Shown here: one piece after another, positions 8,498 to 15,639 of the stretch
Layout: each line of letters opens with the position of its first letter
How positions within the stretch are numbered: the first letter of the stretch is position 1
DNA from: VBKO01 sp036393835
GTDB taxonomy: Bacteria > Myxococcota > Myxococcia > Myxococcales > 40CM-4-68-19
Assembly: GCA_036393835.1 (NCBI GenBank)
Contig: DASWGI010000019.1
Location: 1-15,646 of the forward strand
DNA length: 15,646 bases
Direction: 5' to 3'
Translations under genes and position numbers: made by a program
Notes under the pieces: generated by a model
Told to the model about the DNA's origin: nothing
The model's database searches: none
Seen by the model: the letters and a program-made list of their open reading frames with translations, nothing else

Positions 8498-9655
8498 ATG
8501 GCAGCGCGGCAGGGCTTCGGCGTCCTCGTCTTCTGTTTCGCGGTCGCGTCGGCTGCGGCGACCGATCCCTGGGTGCCGCGGCGACTTGCCTGGTCGGTCG
8601 GCTCGGAGACGCATTCGCTGGAGGTCCTCGTTCCACCCGATCTGGACGAGAGCTCCATCGCCGTCGGATCGCCGACCTCGGGAGTGTTCTTGCGAAGTGT
8701 CGTCGGACCGATGGTGAGCACGTATCGGCAGGAAGACACGGAGACGGAACGAGGTGGCTTCACTACGCAGATCATCGAGGTGGAGAACAAATCGAAGTAC
8801 GTCTTCTCCCTGGTGAAGTACCTCGACGAGTCGTCGCAAGCAGGGCGGGTTGTCGCGGCTTGGCTGAGGAAGCCAGTCTCGGAGTATCGCCCGGGTCCCT
8901 CGTGTCCTGCTCCCGCCGACTTCACGGGGTCTACCGAGCCGTTTGGTCGGATCGTGCAGGGACTCGAAGCAGCGCGATGCATCCGTGTGGGCTCCCTCGA
9001 GCCGCCCAGCGCATTCTGGATCGACGGCTGGGACGGAGCGCAGCAAGTACAGTTGACGATCCAAGCCTGGCATCCCGTCGCGCGGCGTTCCGCGCTGAGC
9101 CTCGAGACGGTCCAGGCGCAGATTCGGGCGCCGCGGGAGTGGCTGCCGTGGCTCGCGGCGACGGACCAAGGAAACGGCGCCGTCTACTCCGGTCTGCGTA
9201 CCTGGGTTGCGACCATCTCGAAGGAGGAGCTGGCAAGTGTCCGCGCAAGGCTTGCTCGGCTCGATGCTGGCGGCCGGCGGAAGCTGATCGAATCCGACGT
9301 CTACCGGCGAAGGCGGGCGCCAGCCAGTGCTGCCGAGCTCATCGGCGAATTGTTTCCCCGAGCGCAGGACGGACGTGCCGATCTCGAAACGCAATGGGCG
9401 TGGTCCGACCAACTTCTGTTTCTTTCTAAAGCGGGCCGATCGGACGCATGCCTTGCGGCAGGCGCTCGCTTTGCAGACGCGAACTGGGATCGCACACCTG
9501 CACGCGCCGCCATCCACAACCTGGTCGAATGCGCAGCTCACGCGTCGGGTGCGGCCCCTGAATGGAGGGCTCAACTCGAGGCATGCAAAGCTGCGCCGGC
9601 TCCATTCAGTTGCGCGCGCCCTTTGTTGCTTCACCTGAAGAGCGCAAACAAATAG
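8498..9655 (+). CDS. Secreted periplasmic protein, candidate immunity protein for the upstream effector
   Basis: A 385-residue protein that I do not recognise. Its first 22 residues make a plausible Sec signal peptide: basic MAARQ, hydrophobic GVLVFCFAVASA, then an Ala-rich site before TDPW. No later membrane segment is evident, and there is no lipobox, so it should be soluble in the periplasm. The mature protein has several cysteines (around PAPAD, AARCIRV, DACLAAG, LVECAAH, EACKAA, FSCARP), enough for disulfides. The C-terminal part looks helical and resembles short repeat units. It starts 29 bases after the effector stop behind a perfect AGGAGG and has the same lower GC as the effector. 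A periplasmic protein directly downstream of a presumed peptidoglycan hydrolase is the usual arrangement for immunity, so that is my inference; it could also be an accessory or substrate-binding protein. Confidence 0.7.
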   Translation: MAARQGFGVLVFCFAVASAAATDPWVPRRLAWSVGSETHSLEVLVPPDLDESSIAVGSPTSGVFLRSVVGPMVSTYRQEDTETERGGFTTQIIEVENKSKYVFSLVKYLDESSQAGRVVAAWLRKPVSEYRPGPSCPAPADFTGSTEPFGRIVQGLEAARCIRVGSLEPPSAFWIDGWDGAQQVQLTIQAWHPVARRSALSLETVQAQIRAPREWLPWLAATDQGNGAVYSGLRTWVATISKEELASVRARLARLDAGGRRKLIESDVYRRRRAPASAAELIGELFPRAQDGRADLETQWAWSDQLLFLSKAGRSDACLAAGARFADANWDRTPARAAIHNLVECAAHASGAAPEWRAQLEACKAAPAPFSCARPLLLHLKSANK

Positions 9656-9669
9656 TGTACGGCTCTCCC

Positions 9670-10524
9670 ATGCCTGACCAGCCGCCGCTTACCTATCGCG
9701 TCGTGGACGTCTTCACCGACACGCCCCTCGAAGGGAACCAGCTCGGCGTCTTCACCGACGCGCGGGCCCTCTCCAGCGAGCAGATGCAGCGCCTCGCGCG
9801 GGAGATGAACTTCGCCGAGTGCACCTTCGTCCTGCCGCCGGAGCGCGGATGCGACGCGCGCATCCGCATCTTCACTCCGGCCCACGAGTTGCCTTTCGCG
9901 GGGCACCCGGTGCTCGGCTCCGCATTCGTGGTGGGCGAGCCGCTGCCCGGCGACCTGGTCCTGCTGGAGACCGGCGTGGGCATCGTGCCCGTCGAGCTTC
10001 GCCGCGAAAGCGGTCGGGTCGTGTCCGGCCGGATGCAGCAGCCGATCCCCTCCTGGGGACCTTACGAGCGGGAGGCCGAGCTGCTCGCCGCGCTCCGGGT
10101 GCGCGGCTCGCGACTGCCCGTCGTCGCCTACAGGAATGGCCCGGTGCACGTGTATGTCGAGCTGGAGAGCGAGGCGGAGGTGGCCGCGCTCCGTCCGGAT
10201 CTCGGCGCGCTCGCTGGCCTTATGGAGGTGGGCGCGAACTGCTTCGCGGGATCGGGGAAGCGGTGGAAGACGCGGATGTTCGCGCCCGCGCTCGGCGTCG
10301 CCGAGGATCCGGCCACCGGTTCCGCCGCGGGGCCGCTGGCCTTGCACCTCGCGCGGCACGGGCGCATCGCCTTCGGGGACGAGATCGAGATCCGGCAGGG
10401 CGCCGAGATCCACCGTCCGTCGTTGCTGCGGGCGCGCGTGACGGGGTCCGCCGACCGGGTGGAACGCGTCGAGGTGGCCGGCTCCGCGGTGATCGTCGCC
10501 CGCGGCGAGTTCCACCGCTACTGA
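9670..10524 (+). CDS. PhzF family isomerase/epimerase-like protein
   Basis: A 284-residue member of the PhzF family, which shares the diaminopimelate epimerase fold with two similar halves. Recognition rests on VVDVFTDTPLEGNQLGVF (11-28), NFAECTFVL (47-55) with Glu50 at the position of the PhzF catalytic glutamate, the FAGHPVLGSA segment (76-85), and EDPATGSAAGPLA (212-224), the family signature in the second half. Length is typical. True PhzF isomerises a phenazine precursor, but most homologues are outside phenazine clusters and have unknown substrates; nothing here suggests phenazine synthesis. The ATG at 9670 is favoured because homologues begin about ten residues before the VDVF motif; a GTG at 9655 overlapping the previous stop is possible, and neither has a strong ribosome site. 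It lies 14 bases after the secreted protein, yet its higher GC suggests it is not part of that cassette. Confidence 0.9.
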   Translation: MPDQPPLTYRVVDVFTDTPLEGNQLGVFTDARALSSEQMQRLAREMNFAECTFVLPPERGCDARIRIFTPAHELPFAGHPVLGSAFVVGEPLPGDLVLLETGVGIVPVELRRESGRVVSGRMQQPIPSWGPYEREAELLAALRVRGSRLPVVAYRNGPVHVYVELESEAEVAALRPDLGALAGLMEVGANCFAGSGKRWKTRMFAPALGVAEDPATGSAAGPLALHLARHGRIAFGDEIEIRQGAEIHRPSLLRARVTGSADRVERVEVAGSAVIVARGEFHRY

Positions 10525-10540
10525 GGCAGGCCGCGTTCGA

Positions 10541-11413
10541 TCAGAGGTCCGCCTTGCGTGGGCCGGGCGGGAGCGCCGGCGGAGCGTAGCGCGCCCGGAG
10601 CCGCGCGCCGAAGCGGTTGCCCAGGTACGAGCAGACGGCGGCGACGGCGATGGGGAACCAGAAGCGCATCGCCTCGAAGGTCTCCGTGCTCACCGCCCAG
10701 CGCGGACCGTGGCCGATGCCCCAGGAGTGCAGCGTCGCGAGCAGATCAGAGTCGGTGAACGTGGCCGCCACCCACCAGCCCGCCGCGAGACCCGCCAGCG
10801 CGGGGAGGCGGGGGACGAACTGGCCGCGCAGCACGCGAAGGAAGGCGGCCCCGAGCGCGGAGATCTCCCTGCCCGCGCCGTGAATCCAGTCCGGCCAGGC
10901 CGAGCCGCCGAAGGGAGCGAGCAGGGCGGCGCGCTCGGTGACGAGCGCCGACAAGCGGGCGCGCGCGTCGCGGGCGCGCACGAGCGCGTCCGCCACGAAG
11001 GCCTCCCGGGAGACGTTGGCGGATCCGTCCAGCGCGGCCCTGCCGAGGCGTTCACGGGTCTCCTCGCGGGCGCGGCGCGCCGCGCGCAGCCGGTCGCGCA
11101 GCACCGCGCGCGCCGCCACTCCGCGGATGACCACGAACGGACGTGCGCGGGCCGAGGCGGTCGCGAAGTCCGCGCGGTCCTCCTCGAGCGAGGCGCGGAT
11201 CGCGGTCCGCAGGTGGTCCTCCGCGTGTCCGCGGCTGCGCACTTCGTCGACCAGCCTGCCGACTGCGGCGGACCCGGCCAGCGCGCCGCCGAGGATCCGC
11301 AGCGCGACCCGCTCGGAGCGCCGGGCGCGGCCGATCTTCCAGTCCAGCTTCCACGACACGACCGCCGCGGAGATCCGATCGAGGAACCCGCGCCGTTCGG
11401 CGCTCACGCGCAT
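10541..11413 (-). CDS. Hypothetical membrane protein with two C-terminal TM segments
   Basis: A 290-residue protein of no family I recognise. The first about 170 residues are rich in Arg, Ala and Glu and look helical, with a coiled-coil-like stretch around 100-165. Two hydrophobic segments near the C-terminus, about residues 203-219 and 250-266, could be membrane helices, and the tail is basic. A shorter Ala/Gly hydrophobic patch lies at 38-52. The topology suggests a cytoplasmic helical domain anchored at its C-terminal end. I used the ATG at 11413, which has GGAG only two bases upstream; an in-frame ATG at 11461 would add 16 residues and is about as likely. It ends 16 bases from the converging PhzF gene and is divergent from the NlpC/P60 gene. 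Coding is supported by the consistent GC-third-position pattern and composition. Confidence 0.6.
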   Translation of the reverse strand: MRVSAERRGFLDRISAAVVSWKLDWKIGRARRSERVALRILGGALAGSAAVGRLVDEVRSRGHAEDHLRTAIRASLEEDRADFATASARARPFVVIRGVAARAVLRDRLRAARRAREETRERLGRAALDGSANVSREAFVADALVRARDARARLSALVTERAALLAPFGGSAWPDWIHGAGREISALGAAFLRVLRGQFVPRLPALAGLAAGWWVAATFTDSDLLATLHSWGIGHGPRWAVSTETFEAMRFWFPIAVAAVCSYLGNRFGARLRARYAPPALPPGPRKADL

Positions 11414-11553
11414 TGCTCCAGAAGCCACGTCAGGACCGTAGGCTGCGAGGCGGTGGGACATCAACCGCCGGATGTGCGGAATCGTGCCCCTCGCGCGAAC
11501 CCCGTGGCCGCCGCTACCTTGCTGGCACTCCCCCTGCAAACCCAGGCCAGTCG

Positions 11554-12333
11554 ATGCGAGCGTCACGAGAACAGAATCCATGCCGGACCCTTGTCTCGGG
11601 GCTGCTCGCGCTCGCGGCGGCCTGCGCGTCGTCGCGTTCCGGACAGCGCGACGCGCCGGCCGCGGACGCCGTCACCATCCCTGTCGCGGAGGCGACGCTT
11701 GCGCCCGGGGTCGAGCCCGAGCGGCCTCCTGCCCGCCCGCCTGCGGACGCGCCGTCGACCCATCCCGTCCAGCGCATGCTGTCCGCCGCGAGGGCAGAGC
11801 TGGGCAAGCGCGGTGGCCGCGATGGCATCGATTGTTCCACCTTCGTGCGCGCCGCGTACTCCGCCGCGGGCGTCGATCTTTATGCGGAGGCCTCGCCGCG
11901 CGACAACGGCGTGCAGGCGATCCGCCGGTACGTCCGCCGCCACGGCCGGCTGCACCGCCGGCGTCAACCCGCGCCGGGCGATCTGGTCTTCTTCGACAAC
12001 TCGTACGACCGTAACCGCAACCGGCTGCTCGACGACCGCCTCACTCACGTGGGGATCGTCGAGGAAGTCCTGCCCGACGGAACGGCGCTCGTCCTGCACT
12101 CGACCAACCACGGCGTCGTGCGCGAGCCAATGAACCTGCGGCGCCCGCACGCGTCGACGGGCGCCGGAGGGGAGCCGATCAACGCCGTGCTGCGGCGGCG
12201 GACCTCGCACGACTCGCCGCGCACGCCGCGCTTCATGTCGGAGCTGTTCGCCGGCTTCGGCACCGTGTTCGGGGCGGAGCATCCCGCCCAGCCCGCGGCG
12301 CGCCGTCCCGCGCGCGCCACGCGCCGCGGCTGA
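11554..12333 (+). CDS. NlpC/P60-family cysteine hydrolase, putative lipoprotein
   Basis: A 259-residue cell-wall-associated hydrolase of the NlpC/P60 type, which cleaves peptide bonds in peptidoglycan stem peptides. The N-terminus has a signal-like stretch ending LALAAAC with Cys24 as a probable lipidation site, then a Pro/Ala-rich spacer to about residue 70. The catalytic domain shows GIDCSTFVRAAY with Cys94, PGDLVFF (141-147), LTHVGIVEEV with His165, and HSTNHG (182-187), where His182 probably completes the triad. Between the PGDLVFF strand and the His motif lies DRNRNRLLDD (152-161), an insertion shaped like an EF-hand calcium loop. A basic, Pro/Ala-rich tail follows from about 215. The ATG has no good Shine-Dalgarno, so the start rests on the lipoprotein signal. 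The gene stands alone and ends at a stem-loop immediately after its stop codon. Confidence 0.85.
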   Translation: MRASREQNPCRTLVSGLLALAAACASSRSGQRDAPAADAVTIPVAEATLAPGVEPERPPARPPADAPSTHPVQRMLSAARAELGKRGGRDGIDCSTFVRAAYSAAGVDLYAEASPRDNGVQAIRRYVRRHGRLHRRRQPAPGDLVFFDNSYDRNRNRLLDDRLTHVGIVEEVLPDGTALVLHSTNHGVVREPMNLRRPHASTGAGGEPINAVLRRRTSHDSPRTPRFMSELFAGFGTVFGAEHPAQPAARRPARATRRG

Positions 12334-12367
12334 GGTTGGAGCGACCGCCGGCCGCGGTTTTCCAACC
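12334..12367 (+). terminator. Stem-loop directly after the NlpC/P60 stop codon
   Basis: GGTTGGA (12334-12340) pairs perfectly with TCCAACC (12361-12367). Inside it ACCGC (12344-12348) pairs with GCGGT (12354-12358) around a five-base loop. The two stems are separated by a small 3-by-2 internal loop. The hairpin begins at the base after the TGA. No run of T follows, only a TTTT inside the 3' arm, so it may act as an mRNA-end stabiliser or factor-dependent terminator rather than a classic intrinsic terminator. Confidence 0.5.
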
Positions 12368-12471
12368 GGGCGGCGAGGTTTGATGCTGGAAGCGAATTTT
12401 CGTGCGTGGGGGAACGGACGCGCGAAACCGCGCTCCGCCCCAACGATCGGCGCATCGAACCCGGCGGACCT

Positions 12472-12477
12472 GGAGGT
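12472..12477 (+). promoter_or_regulatory. Ribosome binding site of the 105-residue hypothetical gene
   Basis: GGAGGT lies five bases before the ATG at 12483, which supports this small gene as real. Confidence 0.7.
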
Positions 12478-12482
12478 CTGCG

Positions 12483-12800
12483 ATGAGGCGGCCCAGCATC
12501 CTCGACGTCCTGCGCGCGGTGCGCGACGTGGGTCCCACGTATCCCGAAGTGCGTGCCTGGTGGTACGCGCCCGGCCGCAGGCTCCGCCTGCAAGGGACAG
12601 TGGCTGGCGAAGAGGGCGGTGAGGCCGTGGAGGTCGTGGTCGAGACCGACGCCGGCGGCGCTGATCTGGCGGGCATCGGCGGCGACCTGGCGGATCGTTT
12701 GCGGCGTGGTCCCGTCTCGGTGCGCCCCCACCGAGGCACAGGAGAAGAACGGCAGCTCTACCGCCTGCTGAGCCGAGGCGACGTGGTGACCGTTTCGTAG
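12483..12800 (+). CDS. Small hypothetical protein, first gene of the radical SAM operon
   Basis: A 105-residue protein I cannot assign. It begins MRRPSILDVLRAVRDVG, probably a helix, then EVRAWWYAPGRRLRLQG and alternating Val/Glu strands, then a short helix (ADLAGIGGDLADRLRR) and a final strand segment. There is no signal peptide, membrane helix or cysteine. The composition suggests a small cytoplasmic alpha/beta domain. Support for coding is the perfect GGAGGT at good spacing, the high GC third positions, and its place 37 bases before the next gene in the same direction. It probably belongs with the two downstream genes functionally, but the sequence does not show how. Confidence 0.65.
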   Translation: MRRPSILDVLRAVRDVGPTYPEVRAWWYAPGRRLRLQGTVAGEEGGEAVEVVVETDAGGADLAGIGGDLADRLRRGPVSVRPHRGTGEERQLYRLLSRGDVVTVS

Positions 12801-12837
12801 CCGGCGCCTGTCGGGCGGCCGGCGGACGAGGTTGCGG

Positions 12838-13770
12838 ATGATCGGTTCCGAGGAGCGCGCGGGCCACGACGGCTTGGAGCGACCCGGCACGCTGGCGACG
12901 CTGTTCCTCGCCGCCATGCGCAGGCATGATCGGGCGGCCGTCCTGCTGCACCACGACGGCGTGAAGTGGCGCGAGACGCCCAGCTGGCGGTTCGAGCGGC
13001 AGGTCATCCGTCTCGCGCTGTTCCTTCGCGATCGCGCGCGCCTGGCCCCGGGCGACCGTGTGGCGATCGTGTCCGGGCTGCGCCCTGAGTCGCCGGTAGC
13101 GGAGCTGGCGGCGATCACGCAGGGCGCCGCGGCGGTGGCGATCGATCCCGACCTGCCTCCCGAGGCCGTGCGCCGCGCGATCGAGGAAACGGCGCCGGCG
13201 GTCGCATTCGTGGCCAATGCTCCGGCGCCGGAGTGGACCTCGGGAGCGCGCGCAGTCGTGTGCTTGCAAGGAAAGGCCGAGGGCGCCTGGGCCTGGAGCG
13301 AAGCGCTCGATCTAGGCGGTACGCTGGACACGCCCGAGCGCGCCCAGTCCTTTCGCGCGCAGGCGCGCGAGGTGGCGCCGGACTCCCGCGCCCTCGGGTA
13401 CCTGGCCGGATCGGACGGCCTCTTGCAGTGCCAGTTCCTCACCCAGGCCGAGGCGGTCGCGCGGATGCGGGCCCTCCGGACGGGGTCGCCTGCGCGGAAA
13501 GGGGCCGTCGCGCACGTGTCGGCTTCCCCGACGCTGGCCGCGCGCCTCGCCCTCCTTTCGTTCGTGGTCGACGGATCGACCGCTTGCGCGGTGGGGATGC
13601 CGGGACGCGAGGTCGCCGGGCTGCAGCCGGATTGGGTCGTGGGACCTGCCGGCGCGCCTACGAGCGGGCGACCCGCGCCTCCGGCGCCTCGCCGCGCAGG
13701 GGCACGACTGTTCGATCGAATCCTGGCCCCGTTCCGGAGGGATCGTCGAGAGGTGAAGCTCGAAAGATAG
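12838..13770 (+). CDS. Truncated adenylate-forming (acyl-CoA ligase-like) domain protein lacking the ATP-binding core
   Basis: A 310-residue protein whose first two thirds follow the N-terminal half of long-chain fatty-acid/AMP-dependent ligases. Residues about 52-126 match the family pattern: ALFLRDRARLAPGDRVAIVS (60-79), RPESPVAELAAITQGAAAVAI (82-102) and LPPEAVRRAIEETAPAVAFV (106-125). Where the P-loop (Y-x-S-G-T-T-G-x-P-K-G) should be, the sequence reads GYLAGSDGLLQCQF (187-200), which keeps the flanking pattern but not the Thr/Gly/Lys residues. The segment around 222-272 still resembles the following region of a ligase. The protein ends near residue 310 with a basic tail, so the A5-A10 motifs and the C-terminal lid are absent; a full ligase is over 500 residues. 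It should not adenylate. The ATG at 12838 has GAGG at 12828-12831; a TTG two codons earlier is less likely. The stop codon lies inside the next gene's ribosome site. A decayed gene is possible, but the frame is clean and expression signals are intact. Confidence 0.72.
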   Translation: MIGSEERAGHDGLERPGTLATLFLAAMRRHDRAAVLLHHDGVKWRETPSWRFERQVIRLALFLRDRARLAPGDRVAIVSGLRPESPVAELAAITQGAAAVAIDPDLPPEAVRRAIEETAPAVAFVANAPAPEWTSGARAVVCLQGKAEGAWAWSEALDLGGTLDTPERAQSFRAQAREVAPDSRALGYLAGSDGLLQCQFLTQAEAVARMRALRTGSPARKGAVAHVSASPTLAARLALLSFVVDGSTACAVGMPGREVAGLQPDWVVGPAGAPTSGRPAPPAPRRAGARLFDRILAPFRRDRREVKLER

Positions 13771-13775
13771 GAGGT
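13769..13775 (+). promoter_or_regulatory. Ribosome binding site overlapping the upstream stop codon
   Basis: AGGAGGT starts within the TAG (13768-13770) of the ligase-like gene and lies four bases before the radical SAM ATG at 13780. Ribosomes finishing the first gene sit on this site, so the two products are probably translationally coupled. Confidence 0.8.
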
Positions 13776-13779
13776 CACG

Positions 13780-15639
13780 ATGTCCGAAGCGATCGATGCC
13801 GTGGTGAAGGACCTTGCGAATCTGGGCTGGCGTGGGCTCCAGTCAGTGAACACGAGTCTGCCGGAGACACCGTCGCCCGCGCCTGACTGGGCGCCGGGGC
13901 CGCTCCTCAAGAGCCGCGAACGCACGCGGCCGCCGCTCGGCTGGCCCCGCGACACCGACTCGCTCTGCCCGCGCTGCGTGGTGGAGACGCGCGACGCCAT
14001 CCTGCGCGGCGAGCGCGACCTGGCCGATCTGCTGGATGGACGCCTGGGCGAGATCAAGGCGCGCATCGCGGAGGAGGACGGCCGGATCCTCATCCGCAAG
14101 ACCTGCCCGGAGCACGGGGCGTTCGAGGACGTGCTCTCGATCGACCCGGAGTTCAGCCGGGTGATCGAATCGCGCTATCCGGGCCGCGACTTCCGCACGC
14201 TCGGAGACGAATTGATCCACCGCCACGGCACCTCGTCGATCAAGTACGGCCGGGGCGCGGTGCTGACCATCGACCTGACCAACCGCTGCAACATGATGTG
14301 CAACCCGTGCTTCATGGACGCCAACCAGGTCGGGTACGTGCACGAGCTGACGCTCGACGAGATCAAGCAGATCCTCGACGACTCGATCTCCTTCAAGCCG
14401 CGCCGGCAGATGTCGGTGCAGTTCTCCGGCGGCGAGCCCACCATGTCGCCCCATTTCCTGGAGGCGTGCAGGTACGCCAAGGAGGTCGGCTACTACGCGG
14501 TGCAGGCGGCGACCAACGGCCTGCGCTTCGCGCTGGAGCCGGAGTTCGCGTACGCCGCCAAGGAGGCCGGCTTCGACCTGGCGTACTTCCAGTTCGACGG
14601 CGTGTCGAACGACGCCAACAAGCACCGGCACATCAGCAACCTCTTCGACGTGAAGCTCAAGTCGATCGAGGTGCTGCACGACGCCGGCATCGACATCGTG
14701 CCCGTGACCACGCTGGTGAACGGCGTGAACGAGACCCAGGTGGGCCCGCTGCTCGATTTCGTGCTCGCCAACTCCGACAAGATGGGCGGGATCAGCTTCC
14801 AGCCGGTCTCCTTCACCGGTCGCGACGAGGGCATCAGCGACGAGGACCGGCGCCGGCACCGCTACACCATCTCGCACATGGCGCACGAGCTGCAGCGCTA
14901 CTACGGCGGGAAGATCGATCCGTATCGCGACTGGTACCCGCTCGGCGCCATGGGCGGCTTCACCGTGCTGGCCGATCACCTCCGCGCGCTGAACGGGCCC
15001 GATCAGCCGAGTTTCGGCGGGCTGTGCTGCTCCTGCCACCCGAACTGCGGGTCGAGCGTGCTGCTGGTCGCCAACCGCAGGACCAAGGTGTGGTCGCCGA
15101 TCACCCAGTTCTTCGACATGGAGCGGTTCATGAAGGACATCGCGCTCATCTGCGACACGGGCCGTGGCAAGAAGCTGACGCTCGCGCAGGTGGCGCTGTC
15201 CTTCCTGCGCAACTTCGACGGGCGGAAGGCGCCCGCCGGGATGACGCTCCGGGAGTTCCTCAAGCTCTTCAACGGCAAGATGGGCGGCAGCCTGATGAAG
15301 AAGGAGAAGGAGCAGGACTGGACCGTGCTGTGGGTCGGCGGGATGTGGTTCCAGGACTTGTGGACCTATGACTTCCGCCGCACCGAGATGTGCGTGATCC
15401 CGTACGCGACGCAGGAGGGAGAGATCTCGTTCTGCGCTTACAACACCGGCGTCGGGTGGCGGCAGATCGTCGAGAACATGCACATGGTGGCGCGCACCAA
15501 GGACTGGTTCGAGACGCGCGGGCGGCACAAGATCTACGCCGGCGACCGTCCCATGGAGGTGCCGGGCGTCCGCAAGCTGCCGGTGGTGAGCGACGCGCCG
15601 CAGCCGGCGCCGGGCGCGCACGTGACCGCCTGCGGTTGA
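13780..15639 (+). CDS. Radical SAM enzyme of the tetraether lipid synthase (Tes)/MJ0619-like group
   Basis: A 619-residue radical SAM protein. The core has TIDLTNRCNMMCNPCF with the CxxxCxxC cluster ligands Cys170, 174 and 177, then FSGGEPT (215-221) for SAM binding. An N-terminal module has LCPRC (Cys63, Cys66) and KTCPEHGAFEDV (Cys109), the pattern I associate with MJ0619 and archaeal tetraether lipid synthase homologues, where this part holds iron. Further cysteines after the core, LCCSCHPNC (416, 417, 419, 423), Cys458, Cys538 and Cys552, could bind auxiliary Fe-S clusters. Family relatives couple lipid chains or methylate cofactors by radical chemistry. The adjacent fatty-acyl-ligase-like gene favours a lipid substrate, but that is inference and the substrate is unknown. 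Start: ATG with AGGAGGT four bases upstream. The protein appears full length, with a short Pro/Ala tail ending seven bases from the window edge. Confidence 0.88.
   Translation: MSEAIDAVVKDLANLGWRGLQSVNTSLPETPSPAPDWAPGPLLKSRERTRPPLGWPRDTDSLCPRCVVETRDAILRGERDLADLLDGRLGEIKARIAEEDGRILIRKTCPEHGAFEDVLSIDPEFSRVIESRYPGRDFRTLGDELIHRHGTSSIKYGRGAVLTIDLTNRCNMMCNPCFMDANQVGYVHELTLDEIKQILDDSISFKPRRQMSVQFSGGEPTMSPHFLEACRYAKEVGYYAVQAATNGLRFALEPEFAYAAKEAGFDLAYFQFDGVSNDANKHRHISNLFDVKLKSIEVLHDAGIDIVPVTTLVNGVNETQVGPLLDFVLANSDKMGGISFQPVSFTGRDEGISDEDRRRHRYTISHMAHELQRYYGGKIDPYRDWYPLGAMGGFTVLADHLRALNGPDQPSFGGLCCSCHPNCGSSVLLVANRRTKVWSPITQFFDMERFMKDIALICDTGRGKKLTLAQVALSFLRNFDGRKAPAGMTLREFLKLFNGKMGGSLMKKEKEQDWTVLWVGGMWFQDLWTYDFRRTEMCVIPYATQEGEISFCAYNTGVGWRQIVENMHMVARTKDWFETRGRHKIYAGDRPMEVPGVRKLPVVSDAPQPAPGAHVTACG

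Noticed and set aside
9562..9669. Longer PhzF start upstream of 9670
   Set aside because: It would overlap the secreted protein's gene by about 90 bases, and PhzF homologues begin near the VDVF motif.
9670..10524. PhzF-like gene as evidence for phenazine synthesis
   Set aside because: No other phz gene is present, and the family is broad with mostly unknown substrates.
11563..14099. Two long minus-strand open frames opposite the NlpC/P60, ligase-like and radical SAM genes
   Set aside because: Composition is shadow-like, and the plus-strand genes have motifs and ribosome sites.
13843..15621. 592-codon minus-strand frame opposite the radical SAM gene
   Set aside because: Rich in Val/His/Glu/Leu repeats typical of the antisense of a GC-rich gene; the plus strand carries all radical SAM cysteines.
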